From NCBI RefSeq assembly GCF_047324175.1, contig NZ_CP178732.1, positions 1,054,001 to 1,118,000 of the forward strand: DNA of 64,000 bases, given 5' to 3'. Of the stretch, positions 8,815-17,777 are shown one piece after another. Each line of letters starts with the position of its first letter. Position 1 is the first letter of the stretch. The stretch is from Acerihabitans sp015654925. GTDB taxonomy: Bacteria; Pseudomonadota; Gammaproteobacteria; Enterobacterales; Enterobacteriaceae. Below the pieces are notes generated by a model, which ran no database searches, had not been told where the DNA came from, and saw only the letters and a program-made list of their open reading frames with translations. The position numbers and the translations under genes are program-made.

Positions 8815-10148
8815 CTATTTAATTTTTCGGAAATGAAGTTGAAACCTATCGCCGGCATAGCGAGAATTTGTTCTGGAACGCCTCTGCGCGCCAATCTATC
8901 TTTTAGATCGAGTAATTGGTGCGCTGTATCTCTTAGCGCCTGCAATAATTCCTCTGGGGGTACGAGATCAGAAAGCGCTACGGCAATACCGTTAAAATCA
9001 TATTCTCCTCCAACTTCTAAAGGCTGGGCCCATTTAGTGGTTCTGGGGATGCCTTCAGGGTCTGCTTTCATCGGGGCGAAGTCATAGATGGGTGCTAGTC
9101 TGATGCTGTTTTCATCTTTAAGAAACGATGTGTTCCGCCCATGGTTATCACTATTGCCGAAAATGATATTCAGTAAATCCCGGCGTAACCACTCGATAAC
9201 AAAGGCTTTTACATCAAAATTAAAGTCTTGTTCTACTACCATGTTGCTTTGTGTGATTTTATCAATCAGTATTCTGATCGTTTCTTCATGATATAAAGTG
9301 ACGCCCGGGGTTTTTCTCAACATCGAATATACGGATTCCATCCCAAATCGTTTGATATATCCCTTATCTTCGAAAGATACATCAAATCTTGGCAGCCATA
9401 GTGAAGGGTAATTTAAACCTTCCTCCAGACGCATATGCCTGGTTGGTATGGTATCAAATCCCAAAGATTCTAATTCGTGATAGTAATAAAACTCGGCCCT
9501 TAAGATATTACAGTCAACCTCGGTACGCGCTCCGCGTGGATATTTAACTAAATAATGAATATCCCGATTGGCAGAATCATTTTGATAAGTGTCGATCCAG
9601 ATGCGTTGATCTTCGCTACAACGGAGTAGCAATTTTGGTGCTTCCCCGCCTGCGCCTGTTGCTCCGCCCGCGGCCGCACCCCGGTTTTGGGCATAGTCCA
9701 GAAAGTCGCCTGCTCTATTTTTAACGTCATCTATTGAGAAAAAGAGGGTTTCAGACAAGAGGGTGAACTCAGGTAGTGATTCTTTAATTCGCAAGTTGCC
9801 AACAGGGGACATGGTGCCATGTTTGAGTAACACGAAATTCTGTTGGTCTGCACTCAGTCCCGCAAGATCCAGGTAATTAGCCCAATAGCGTCTGCTGGCT
9901 CCGCTGGGAATGATGTCATCGAGAAACTTCATCCAACCGCGCTGGCCTCCATCCTCAAAGAACAAAGATACGGGATGATTCAGCGATACTGCGTGATTAT
10001 CATCGCGGCTCAGGTTTTCAATTGCATAGTCAGATAGATACTCCAACTCAGTAATACGATATGAGTTTTGTTCACTCTCCGGAAAAGTGATATTGGCAAT
10101 ATCAACCCATTGATTCTCTAAAAAAGCCTGTAAGGTCAACGATTCCAT
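8799..10148 (-). CDS. HipA-family kinase toxin
   Basis: A 449-residue protein. The N-terminal subdomain (about residues 60-130, SLFFEDGGQRGWMKFLDD) is followed by a HipA-type kinase domain. Visible kinase features are a glycine-rich loop (GGATGAGG, near residue 160), the lysine in HYLVKYP, the catalytic segment FGNSDNHGRN (about 333-342) and the metal-binding APIYDFAPM. HipA enzymes phosphorylate an aminoacyl-tRNA synthetase and induce dormancy. The catalytic Asp/Asn are present, so the enzyme looks active. A palindrome about 50 bases upstream is a likely operator. Confidence 0.82.
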   Translation of the reverse strand: MESLTLQAFLENQWVDIANITFPESEQNSYRITELEYLSDYAIENLSRDDNHAVSLNHPVSLFFEDGGQRGWMKFLDDIIPSGASRRYWANYLDLAGLSADQQNFVLLKHGTMSPVGNLRIKESLPEFTLLSETLFFSIDDVKNRAGDFLDYAQNRGAAAGGATGAGGEAPKLLLRCSEDQRIWIDTYQNDSANRDIHYLVKYPRGARTEVDCNILRAEFYYYHELESLGFDTIPTRHMRLEEGLNYPSLWLPRFDVSFEDKGYIKRFGMESVYSMLRKTPGVTLYHEETIRILIDKITQSNMVVEQDFNFDVKAFVIEWLRRDLLNIIFGNSDNHGRNTSFLKDENSIRLAPIYDFAPMKADPEGIPRTTKWAQPLEVGGEYDFNGIAVALSDLVPPEELLQALRDTAHQLLDLKDRLARRGVPEQILAMPAIGFNFISEKLNRWGLL

Positions 10149-10197
10149 ACGATGCTATCCCGTTTATTTAATGTGTTATATATGACACGTTAAATGC

Positions 10198-10218
10198 GTT
10201 ACATTCAATCATTGTAAC
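10198..10218. promoter_or_regulatory. Candidate operator of the hipA-like operon
   Basis: Inverted repeat GTTACA-N9-TGTAAC about 50 bases upstream of the hipA-like start, in an AT-rich intergenic region. HipB-type proteins bind palindromes upstream of their own operons. The rest of 10150-10589 shows no gene. Confidence 0.45.
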
Positions 10219-10589
10219 TTATTTTACACATAAAGCATCTTTTTAGCACTTAGCCTGCCCAATGCACTCTATTAGCGTTGACAGGGCAAGCCTGATTAGC
10301 CCTGCAGGAAAATGATGCAACGGCGCGCATTAATGTAACTTTTAATACTCATTAAGTGGATAAAAGACGTTTATAGTTACCTATATTACTCACAAAATAG
10401 CATGTCTACCTGTTCATATCGGCCTGAAGCATACGGCGGGCACGCTTACGGCGACACAGGATTTACGCCGCACGGATTAGCGCGCTGAAAGGCTTTGCCT
10501 TGCCGCCCCGGACGGATTTGCTCGCGCCAGGGGCCGAAACCAGTATATTTTATAAGACACATTTTGAGGTATTTTGCCGAGGGAAGGAT

Positions 10590-11072
10590 ATGCGAATCGA
10601 GGTCATCAAGGCCGACTACGGTAACCCGCAGCACGCCGGACAGATTGTGGAACTGCTGGATCATTACGCGCGCGATCCCATGGGTGGGGCGGAACCGCTG
10701 AGCGATTATGCCCGCGGCCATCTGGTTAAGGAACTGGCCCGGCGGCCCGATGCCCTGACGCTGCTGGCTTTGGTGGACGACCGGCCCGCGGGATTGGCCA
10801 ACTGTTTTACCGGCTTTTCCACTTTTGCCGCCCGGCCTTTAATGAATATCCACGATATCGCGGTATCGCCGGCATTCCGCGGCCTGGGTATCAGCCAGCA
10901 TCTGCTTGCGGCGATTGAGGACGAAGCGCGGGCGCGCAACTGCTGCAAAATCACCCTGGAAGTATTGGAAGGGAACGCGGTAGCCCAGGCCAGCTATCGC
11001 AAGTTTGGTTTTGCCGGTTATGAATTGCAGCCGGAAACCGGGCGTGCGCTGTTCTGGCAGAAAAAGCTGTAG
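10590..11072 (+). CDS. GNAT-family N-acetyltransferase
   Basis: A 160-residue acetyltransferase. The core HDIAVSPAFRGLGISQHLL (about residues 91-109) contains the R-G-x-G-x-S/G pyrophosphate-binding loop, followed by EVLEGNAVAQASYRKFGF, the classic C-terminal GNAT segment. The ATG at 10590 follows GGGAAGG. An upstream extension to 10500 is open but not family-like. The substrate is unknown. It is monocistronic, and the relB-like fragment begins about 80 bases downstream. Confidence 0.85.
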   Translation: MRIEVIKADYGNPQHAGQIVELLDHYARDPMGGAEPLSDYARGHLVKELARRPDALTLLALVDDRPAGLANCFTGFSTFAARPLMNIHDIAVSPAFRGLGISQHLLAAIEDEARARNCCKITLEVLEGNAVAQASYRKFGFAGYELQPETGRALFWQKKL

Positions 11073-11151
11073 GGCTATCTACCCGCTAGGCGATGGCGTG
11101 GTTGCACCAAATCAATCTTGGGGCACTGAGGTCCTTATTGATCGCGCTTGC

Positions 11152-11275
11152 TCTTCATCCGTGAAAGGGCGATCTTGCCGAGTTCGATATCCTCTTGATA
11201 ATCAATCATGGCTTTCCATGGTTCCGGGGAAATGTAGTAACCGGAGATACGGCCGCTGGTTAACACCGCCACCGG
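11152..11275 (-). pseudogene. Fragment of a relB/Phd-type antitoxin gene
   Basis: About 124 bases closely matching the middle and 3' part of the intact antitoxin gene at 24007-24258, encoding AVLTSGRISGYYISPEPWKA and then DYQEDIELGKIALSRMK. The N-terminal DNA-binding part is missing, replaced by unrelated sequence beyond 11280, and no toxin gene adjoins it. It is a dead copy left by duplication or recombination between island elements. Confidence 0.8.
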
Positions 11276-11415
11276 TGGTTTCTTCGGACCTGAAGGCGGA
11301 CAACCCTGGCAACCATTACGAAAATGCGTCGTTTGAATGGGCAACGCGCTTCCGCTTGGTTTTTGTAATGTGGTTAACAGATCCCCTTTCCAGGGAGTTG
11401 TTCACTCATTCCATT

Positions 11416-12441
11416 TTAGCCTGCATTCTGTACTGCGGTTATTCGGGTATCTGCAATGGTTTGTGCGAAACCCTTGCCAAACAACTCCGCCGGGGTCTGA
11501 AAGCCCGGACGCGCCTGGCCTGCCAGAACCCTTCGCCCGGCCTCAGCGGCAGCCATTGCCGTGAAGCTGTAACCGTTCACTGTGTCCAGCAGCATGCGCA
11601 CTGTCCTGCCATCGGCGCTGACAACCTCGGCAACGGCCTGGTAACGGTTGGCGTCACGCTCTTCGGGGGTTGGACCGTCTGGTAAAACAGACAGATCGCC
11701 CTGTGGAAAACCTGCCCCGGTGACATGCACAAAGGTAGCAATGTCCGGGATATTCGTTGCCTTCCAGACGGTGATCAGGTCCGGCAACGTTACCGGGAAG
11801 CATTCCAGTGGCCCCTTGCCAAAATCGAAGGTTCTCACTTCGGTGGGAGCCTGCTGTATCAGCAAACCATCGCGGCGTATCAGACATTCCGGCGACAGAT
11901 TTTCAGTCGCGCTGATTGCCGAACCCCGTGACATCGGCCCGGCGACGCGCAGAGCCAGCGATATACTTTTGGGGGCTGTTGCCCGCTCTTTAGCATGGGC
12001 GGCGAGACAACCCAGCATCGCCACGCTGCCTCCGCATCCTGGAAGCAGCATGACGCCAGCGGCGGCGGCTTCCCGGTCCAAGGTTTCAGCCAGTCTGTAA
12101 CTGTCGGGCTCGGCGGCGACATCAAGGTAATGCACCTGTTTGCGTATCGCTGCCTTTATCAACACATTCGCTGTGTGCATAAATGGGCCGGCACAGTTCA
12201 GAAGCACCGCAACATCCGCAAGTGCTTCATCAACGATATCCGGCTCGTCCAGGGGGAAAGCCCGAAAGGGTATATTCAGCGCCGAGGCCATTGCGGCCAG
12301 TTTTATCCCGTTGCGTCCGGCAAGAATAAGCGGCACTCCGGAAGCAATCGCATGCTGAACGATCATGCCTCCGGTATAGCCGGTCGCGCCATAAATCATC
12401 AGCTTCTTCATAATAGTTCCGAGTCCTGAGTGGTTGGTCAT
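11416..12441 (-). CDS. Saccharopine dehydrogenase-like NAD(P)-binding protein
   Basis: A 341-residue protein with an N-terminal Rossmann fold (IYGATGYTGGMI near residue 17) and the ALADVAVLLNCAGPF segment characteristic of the saccharopine-dehydrogenase-like/trans-acting enoyl reductase family. The reaction is unknown. Its start at 12441 overlaps the stop of the upstream gene by four bases (ATGA), indicating coupled translation. A second ATG at 12411 is possible. It forms an operon with the NTF2-like gene, divergent from an AraC regulator that probably controls both. Confidence 0.78.
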   Translation of the reverse strand: MTNHSGLGTIMKKLMIYGATGYTGGMIVQHAIASGVPLILAGRNGIKLAAMASALNIPFRAFPLDEPDIVDEALADVAVLLNCAGPFMHTANVLIKAAIRKQVHYLDVAAEPDSYRLAETLDREAAAAGVMLLPGCGGSVAMLGCLAAHAKERATAPKSISLALRVAGPMSRGSAISATENLSPECLIRRDGLLIQQAPTEVRTFDFGKGPLECFPVTLPDLITVWKATNIPDIATFVHVTGAGFPQGDLSVLPDGPTPEERDANRYQAVAEVVSADGRTVRMLLDTVNGYSFTAMAAAEAGRRVLAGQARPGFQTPAELFGKGFAQTIADTRITAVQNAG

Positions 12442-12800
12442 TCGAGGCTGGCGTCGATACGCTCTATCAGCCCGTCGCTATTGACGGATATCTCCAGCAC
12501 GCCAATTTCATGACCGAAATCACCGGTGAAATCGACCCGCGCACGCACATGGTTTTCGCCCCCACTATTGATAGACAGCAAGCGGGTCACGGTGTGATAA
12601 CCGATGAAATACTGTTCGATATAGTTTCGGATACCGGTATGGCCATCAAAACGGGAGCCGGTGGATGGGTCGTCGATTACCGCATCTGGCGTAAACAGGG
12701 TTAACGCACGATCGACGTCGAAGGCGTTGGTTGCCGCAAGCAGCGCATCAGCTATCCCCCGGCTGCCACCGGTAATCAAAACATAACGCATAGAACACAC
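12438..12800 (-). CDS. NTF2/SnoaL-like protein with a short SDR-derived N terminus
   Basis: A 120-residue protein. Residues about 17-118 form a SnoaL/NTF2-like cone fold (ALTLFTPDAVIDDPSTG, then IRNYIEQYF). The first 16 residues (MCSMRYVLITGGSRGI) are instead the opening strand and glycine-rich turn of a short-chain dehydrogenase, cut off directly after GGSRGI. The chimera therefore looks like an SDR gene whose body was deleted in frame. It is the first gene of an operon with the saccharopine-dehydrogenase-like gene. Confidence 0.7.
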   Translation of the reverse strand: MCSMRYVLITGGSRGIADALLAATNAFDVDRALTLFTPDAVIDDPSTGSRFDGHTGIRNYIEQYFIGYHTVTRLLSINSGGENHVRARVDFTGDFGHEIGVLEISVNSDGLIERIDASLE

Positions 12801-12931
12801 CTCTTGTGGAGAAGTTTGGCCAGAACAAGAGTACGCGGGGCTTTTTACTCTGGCTCATGCAATCCTCTTTAGAAGTTGCCCGATACTGCTTTTCTCTTGT
12901 TGCAGGCGCTGGGGCGTGTTATTTATCGAAA

Positions 12932-13804
12932 ATGGAAAAACAATTGCATGAATTGCGCGAACTGGCAGCCGGGGCCGGAAATCAGCGCACCGAAACAGGA
13001 ATACCGCGCGTGGCGATGGTTCAGGGGGAGATCCCCGAACACCGGTTGGCCGCAGTCTATGAACCGATGATTAATCTGATCCTTACCGGATCGAAAAGCA
13101 TGACGGTGGGGGATAGAACCTACAGATACGACCCCGCGACTTACTTTGTGATGTCGGTGGATTTACCGGCCGTCGGTAAGGTTTATGCGGATGATCAGAC
13201 CGGCGCTGCCTATCTTGCCGTTAGCCTCACGCCTGAACCGGAAATTATTGCCGATCTGCTGGCCGATTTGCCTGATTCTGGCACCGCAACGCGCTACGAT
13301 CCTGGATTTGCCGTCGCACCTGTCACATCCGAATTACTGGATGCCTGGCTGAGAATGCTGCGTCTGATAAATAAGCCGGAGGAAATTGCCGCGCTGGCTC
13401 CGGCGTATGAACGAGAAATCCTGTTCCGCGTTCTTCAAGGCCCACTTGGCTGGATGCTACGAGATATTGCAATGCCTGATACGCATCTGTCCCGGATTTA
13501 TACGGTGATTAACTGGATAAAGCAGAACTATATGCAAGCCGTACGGGTTGAAGAACTGGCTGATATGGCCGCGCTGAGCGTGTCGGCGTTCCATCGCCAC
13601 TTTCGGGCAATTACAGCACTTAGCCCCGTGCAATATCAGAAACGGATACGGTTGATGCAGGCTCGGGCAAAGCTTGCCACCAGGAGTGCCAATATCACTA
13701 CCATTGCTTTGTCTGTTGGTTATCAGAGCCATACGCAGTTCAGCCGGGAGTATTCGCGATTGTTTGGGCGGTCACCGTCAGCTGAGCGTGGCAGGATAAA
13801 TTAA
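12932..13804 (+). CDS. AraC-family transcriptional regulator
   Basis: A 290-residue regulator from the ATG at 12932. An N-terminal AraC_N-type ligand domain is followed by two C-terminal helix-turn-helix motifs (VEELADMAALSVSAFHRHFR and ITTIALSVGYQSHTQFSREY). The frame is open to 12806, but that start would leave only five bases to the divergent operon. The 12932 start restores a 131-base divergent promoter region and fits the domain boundary. It probably regulates the NTF2-like/saccharopine-dehydrogenase-like operon. Confidence 0.85.
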   Translation: MEKQLHELRELAAGAGNQRTETGIPRVAMVQGEIPEHRLAAVYEPMINLILTGSKSMTVGDRTYRYDPATYFVMSVDLPAVGKVYADDQTGAAYLAVSLTPEPEIIADLLADLPDSGTATRYDPGFAVAPVTSELLDAWLRMLRLINKPEEIAALAPAYEREILFRVLQGPLGWMLRDIAMPDTHLSRIYTVINWIKQNYMQAVRVEELADMAALSVSAFHRHFRAITALSPVQYQKRIRLMQARAKLATRSANITTIALSVGYQSHTQFSREYSRLFGRSPSAERGRIN

Positions 13805-13884
13805 GCCGGCTGGACTGCCCCCAAAACATGGCGCATACCGCAGCGTTCTTTTTCCCTTCTCAATCCGGCTTCCGTCGATGGACG

Positions 13885-13965
13885 TAAAAAACCGGAAAGC
13901 GCTGGCTTGCCGGGCTTCTTAAACTCACTTGACGTTCTTTGGAACTGAAATCGGGGGGCTGCGGG
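13885..13965. repeat. Degenerate copy of the ssrA-proximal attachment region
   Basis: The stretch GACGTAAAAAA, then CCGGGCTTCTT, CACTTGACGTTCT and GGAAC aligns in order with 28739-28830, the terminator and 3' tail of ssrA. The tail itself (GGGGGGCTGCGGGAG) is damaged. This is best read as the far, decayed attachment scar of the ssrA island, placing its left edge near 13.9 kb. The rest of 13805-14110 shows no gene. Confidence 0.55.
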
Positions 13966-14110
13966 AGCCGCGCCGGCAATGAGCCGATATTGCTGGCGCC
14001 GCCAGTCCTGCTATAACTATCTTGCTGCGCCTCGTTTCCCTGCTTCCGGCCGACAGAGCCAGGAAAGCAAAATCCGCTTCGATACTGTGCATAGGGGGAT
14101 AATGCCGGGT

Positions 14111-14749
14111 TCACTTTATTTCTGTGACGAAGCTATCGCGGCTGCGCCGGACTTTCTTCAAGTTCACCAGCCAATCGCCTTCGGCCGCCCGATAACCCAG
14201 CGGCAGCATAACGACGCTTCGCAGGTTCTTCGACTTCAAATCAAGGATATCATCGACCGCCGCCGGGTCGAATCCTTCCATCGGCGTAGCGTCGATTTCT
14301 TCGAAAGCCGCAGCAATCAAGGCAGCGCCCAGGCCGATATAAGCTTGCCGCGCGGCCGCCTGATAGTTAGCCTCCGTTCCTCGATCGGCGACGATACCCA
14401 GCAACATTTGGCGATAATTTTCCCAACCCTCGTTTTTAAAACCCCGTACATCGTTGGTAAGGTCGAACATCATGTTAACGCGATCATCTGTAATGTCGTC
14501 CCACGCAGCAAATACCAGCAGGTGCGAACAATCGGTAATTTGCGCTTGATCCCAGGCCACGGTTCGAATCTTGGCGCGGATATCCGCATTGCTCACTACA
14601 AACAACTCAAACGGTTGGAGCCCGCTTGAGGTAGGCGCCAGCCGCACGGCTTCAATAATACGTTCGAGCTTTTCGGCCGGCACGGTTTTCGTCGCATCGA
14701 ATTTCTTGGTTGCATAGCGCCATGCCAATCTTTCATTTACGGTCGTCAT
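14111..14749 (-). CDS. NfsB-like nitroreductase
   Basis: A 212-residue flavin-dependent NAD(P)H nitroreductase. Family features are RYATKKFD (about residues 11-18, FMN phosphate contact), LAPTSSGLQPF (about 37-47) and the later AYIGLGAALIAA helix. The length is close to E. coli NfsB (217). It would reduce nitroaromatics or quinones in the cytoplasm. It stands alone just inside the left scar of the ssrA island and looks intact. Confidence 0.88.
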   Translation of the reverse strand: MTTVNERLAWRYATKKFDATKTVPAEKLERIIEAVRLAPTSSGLQPFELFVVSNADIRAKIRTVAWDQAQITDCSHLLVFAAWDDITDDRVNMMFDLTNDVRGFKNEGWENYRQMLLGIVADRGTEANYQAAARQAYIGLGAALIAAAFEEIDATPMEGFDPAAVDDILDLKSKNLRSVVMLPLGYRAAEGDWLVNLKKVRRSRDSFVTEIK

Positions 14750-15010
14750 CTCGTTTTCCTTGAAGTGTGAATTTGAACGCAGGGAGCGTGTCCCCCTAGG
14801 GCGCAGCTTTGGCCTCAGCGGTCTGCGGCTTAACGCGGCAAAGATGAGCCTGCTGAATATAGCCGCACTGTAGCACGGGAAAAATCGAGGCTAGTGCAGA
14901 AAAATGCTGCCGCTCATGCAGCAATCGGGGAATTGCGACGGCGTAACGCCGAGCCTATTCCAGGCTAGAGATTGGGGCAAGGAACGAGCCGATGAGTTCG
15001 CGGCATTAAC

Positions 15011-15059
15011 GTTGTTTTGGTTCCCATTCGCTCAGCGACTGGCGTTTGGATAAAGCCGG
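15011..15059 (-). pseudogene. Fragment of a higA-type antitoxin HTH
   Basis: Forty-nine bases closely resembling 22781-22829, the helix-turn-helix part of the higA-like pseudogene (encoding VAERMGTK). Nothing else of that gene is present here. It is short but the match is clear, and no other gene is visible between 14750 and 15187. Confidence 0.6.
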
Positions 15060-15186
15060 TTAACGTGCGGCTACGGGCAGGATCGCGGTATTGAGCACCG
15101 TTTTTAACCACCTCGCCAGAACCTGCCGAAATATGGTGTTGGTTTATTAGCGCTGAGTTATGGGCATACCTCAGCGCCGAAGCCTA

Positions 15187-15602
15187 CCGCCGTCTGGCTG
15201 TCCGGTTTGGGCATCATGCCGATATAATCACGCTTCATCGTCTTGACGAAGTTTTCCGCAATACCGTTACGTTGCGGACTTCTGATCGCGGTCGTTCTGG
15301 GCTCCAGTCCTGGCATTTTAGCGAAGCTCCGGGTTTCACCTGCACGATAGGCCGAACCGTTATCCGTCAGCCATTCAATGGGCGCTGTCGGCAGGTTTTG
15401 ACCGAACCGGCGTTCAACCGAGCGCAGCATTACGTCCTGTACCGTATCGCTGTCATAACCGCCGGTGCTGGCAGCCCAGTCCAGTGCTTCCCTGTCGCCA
15501 CAGTCGATGGCGAAGGTGACCCGCAGCTTTTCGCCGTTATCGCAGCGGAACGCGAAGCCATCCGAGCTCCAACGGCGATTGCTTTCGGCCACCGCCACCC
15601 AT
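15187..15602 (-). mobile_element. IS3-family (IS2-like) transposase fragment
   Basis: About 139 codons of the IS2-type OrfB integrase core, including WSSDGFAFRCDNGEKLRVTF, EWLTDNGSAYRAGETR and IAENFVKTMKRDYI, which carry the D-D-E catalytic region. About 130 N-terminal residues and the C-terminal HSALGYRSP region are absent, and no terminal inverted repeats are evident. It is a dead remnant. Confidence 0.85.
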
Positions 15603-15958
15603 GGAGTAGCGTGACCAACTGAAGAAAGCACAACATATAGTATTTTCGCCCCCGCGGCCGGCGGTGGTGGAGGGTGAGATCCGAGAATGACGGAAAGCGG
15701 ATTTTGTGTGAAAAACGAGAAAACAGACTGATGTCGGACCTTAGCATATCCCAAGCCTATGCATAGGCTAGACATCCGCAAAACACAGGTACCCATGACT
15801 TTGCCGACGTGAGATTTTCGATTATTATTGATTTCATTTAAACAGACATGGATACGGCATCAACGTGCGCTGACCTCTCGCTCAAGGGTTTCAATAATAT
15901 TTTGCCGGTTGATTGTAGTATACTGTTATCAGCCCTGAATTACATTACATGGTAAATT

Positions 15959-16213
15959 ATGGAATTTAATATTTTTACGCCTATATTTTATGTGCTTGCT
16001 TTTTTATTCATAGCCTTAATAATAAAAAAATCTCTAAAATAAGCATGGTATACAATAATTTTAGGCCCTTTTATCGCCAACATTTATGTTTTTCTGTGTG
16101 AAAGAGGTTTTGTTTTTGCTAATTGTCTATTACCTACATATGACGCACGAAATTTTACCTTGCCGATCACTATTCACCAGTCCCGTGAAGGTTTGAAAAA
16201 GACCGACTCATAG
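15959..16213 (+). pseudogene. Small two-helix membrane protein with an in-frame stop
   Basis: One reading frame of 85 codons starting MEFNIFTPIFYVLAF, interrupted only by TAA at codon 28 (16040-16042). It then continues AWYTIILGPFIANIYVFL to a TAG at 16211. Both halves contain one hydrophobic helix, so the parent was probably an 83-residue two-pass protein. The segment is AT-rich compared with its surroundings and sits between two IS fragments. A GGCCTCC/GGAGGCC hairpin follows the final stop. I do not recognise the family. Confidence 0.5.
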
Positions 16214-16231
16214 GCCTCCCGTTAGGAGGCC
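16213..16231 (+). terminator. Hairpin after the broken membrane-protein gene
   Basis: GGCCTCC-CGTTA-GGAGGCC, a 7-bp perfect stem beginning at the last base of the stop codon. It lacks a T-run, so termination is uncertain. Confidence 0.35.
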
Positions 16232-16287
16232 AGGTTCTGGTCATTCAGCCTCTAAACATCTTGTTCGGCCCAGTGCTCCAAACATGA

Positions 16288-16824
16288 CCTGGTCGAGGGA
16301 TTTTGTCATGGACGCTCTCGCCGGTGGCAGAAGGATAAAGTGCCTGGCCTGCGTGGATGATTTCACCAAAGAGAGCCTCGATATAGCGGTTGCGCACGGG
16401 ATCTTTGGCGAACAGGTGACGCGGATACTCGATAATGTGGCGTTATTCAGGGGTTATCCTAAAGCGATACGCACCGATCAAGGGCCAGAGTTTACCGGCA
16501 TGCGCTGCATCAATGGGCTCATTCTCATGGCATTGAGTTAAAACTTATCCAGCCGGGGAAACCGACGCAAAATGGTATTATCGAAAGTTTTAACGGGCGT
16601 TTTAGGGATGAATGCCTGAATGAACATTGGTTCAAGGATCTTGCTCAGGCACGCAAGATCATCAGCGACCGGCGACAGGATTATAACGAGCGAAGGCCGC
16701 ATTCTGCGCGTAATTACCTGACGCCATTGGAATTCGCTGTAAACTATCGCAGTAGTAAAAATGGTACAGATCAAAACGATGTTACTAGTTAAGTGTTGGC
16801 TTGATTACTGGGGGCAGGTCAAAT
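16288..16824 (+). mobile_element. IS3-family (IS407/IS51-like) OrfB fragment with frameshift
   Basis: The 3' half of an IS3-family transposase. The frame RDFVMDALAGGRRIKCLACV is followed by RTDQGPEFTG, then a one-base deletion near 16504. The reading continues in the next frame as GIELKLIQPGKPTQNGIIES and RPHSARNYLTPLEF to a TAA at 16790-16792. The following GGGGGCAGGTCA near 16819 resembles the terminal repeat of this group. The N-terminal half is missing and the gene is dead. Confidence 0.85.
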
Positions 16825-16942
16825 CGGATCTGCTAGGCCCCTCCAAACTCAAGCCACACGGTGATCGGGCCTTGCAAACTGGTACAGCTTCAAAATTTAC
16901 AGGTATAATCCCAGAAATTATTCAACTGGTTTAGAAACGAAG

Positions 16943-17482
16943 ATGACAAAACTCACCTTACAAGAGCAGATGCTAAAAGCTGGATTAGTGACCAGCACAA
17001 AAATGGCCAAAGTCCAAAGAACGGCTAAAAAATCACGAGCTCAGGCTCGCGAGGCAAGAGAGGCGGTGGAAGAAAATAAAAAAGCACAAGCTGAACGTGA
17101 TAAACAGCTAAGCGAACAACAAAAACAAACTGCTTTATCTAAAGAGTATAAAGCTCAGGTGAAGCAGCTAATTGAAATGAACAGAATCGACATTTCAAAA
17201 GGCGATATTGGTTTTAACTTCACAGATAATAATTTAATTAAAAAAATAGTTGTGGATAAGCTTACACAAGCTCAGCTGATTAGTGGTCGTCTCGCCATTG
17301 CCCGTTTGGTTGTTGATAGCAGTGGCAAGAGCGAATACGCCATTATCCCCGCGAGCGTAGCCGATAAAATTGCGCAGCGAGATGCAAACAGTATTGTATT
17401 AAATAGTGCGCTTAGTCAGGAAGAGCAAGATGAAGAAGATCCGTATGCTGATTTTAAAGTGCCCGATGATTTGATGTGGTAA
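16943..17482 (+). CDS. yaiL: DUF2058 nucleoid/polynucleotide-associated protein YaiL
   Basis: A 179-residue protein matching E. coli YaiL over its full length. A basic coiled-coil N-terminal half (about residues 20-75, rich in Lys/Arg/Gln/Glu) is followed by a compact C-terminal domain ending DPYADFKVPDDLMW. The function is poorly known. The family is annotated as polynucleotide-associated. The gene is intact with its own terminator, although it lies inside the decayed island, so it may be a second copy or a displaced core gene. Confidence 0.92.
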   Translation: MTKLTLQEQMLKAGLVTSTKMAKVQRTAKKSRAQAREAREAVEENKKAQAERDKQLSEQQKQTALSKEYKAQVKQLIEMNRIDISKGDIGFNFTDNNLIKKIVVDKLTQAQLISGRLAIARLVVDSSGKSEYAIIPASVADKIAQRDANSIVLNSALSQEEQDEEDPYADFKVPDDLMW

Positions 17483-17508
17483 TTAACGTTTTGCAGGTGC
17501 TTATGTAT

Positions 17509-17530
17509 GAAAAGCCCTCCAGGGCTTTTC
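17509..17530 (+). terminator. yaiL terminator
   Basis: GAAAAGCCCT-CC-AGGGCTTTTC, a perfect 10-bp stem 26 bases after the yaiL stop, ending in TTTTC. Confidence 0.8.
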
Positions 17531-17777
17531 ATTAAGATTGCATGTTCAGCCGGTTCATGGAAAAAGGCAGGGCCCCTCCGGCAGCCCCGTTAACTCTTCC
17601 GCCACGTCTGGCCGCAGCGTTTCACTCTGCGTCGTTTACGCCTTCACCTGGCCGCCGCCCCCTCGCATATCAGAAATTTATCGTCCAGACTTAAACTAAA
17701 GACGTAGTCTGCGCAGGCATTGTGTTTTACACTGCGCGCTGTAAAAACTGAGTAGATAAACGATTAAGTAGGCGGTA

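Noticed and set aside
13860..14114. 84-residue minus-strand ORF near the left island scar
   Set aside because: It overlaps the attachment-site remnant and shows no family features.
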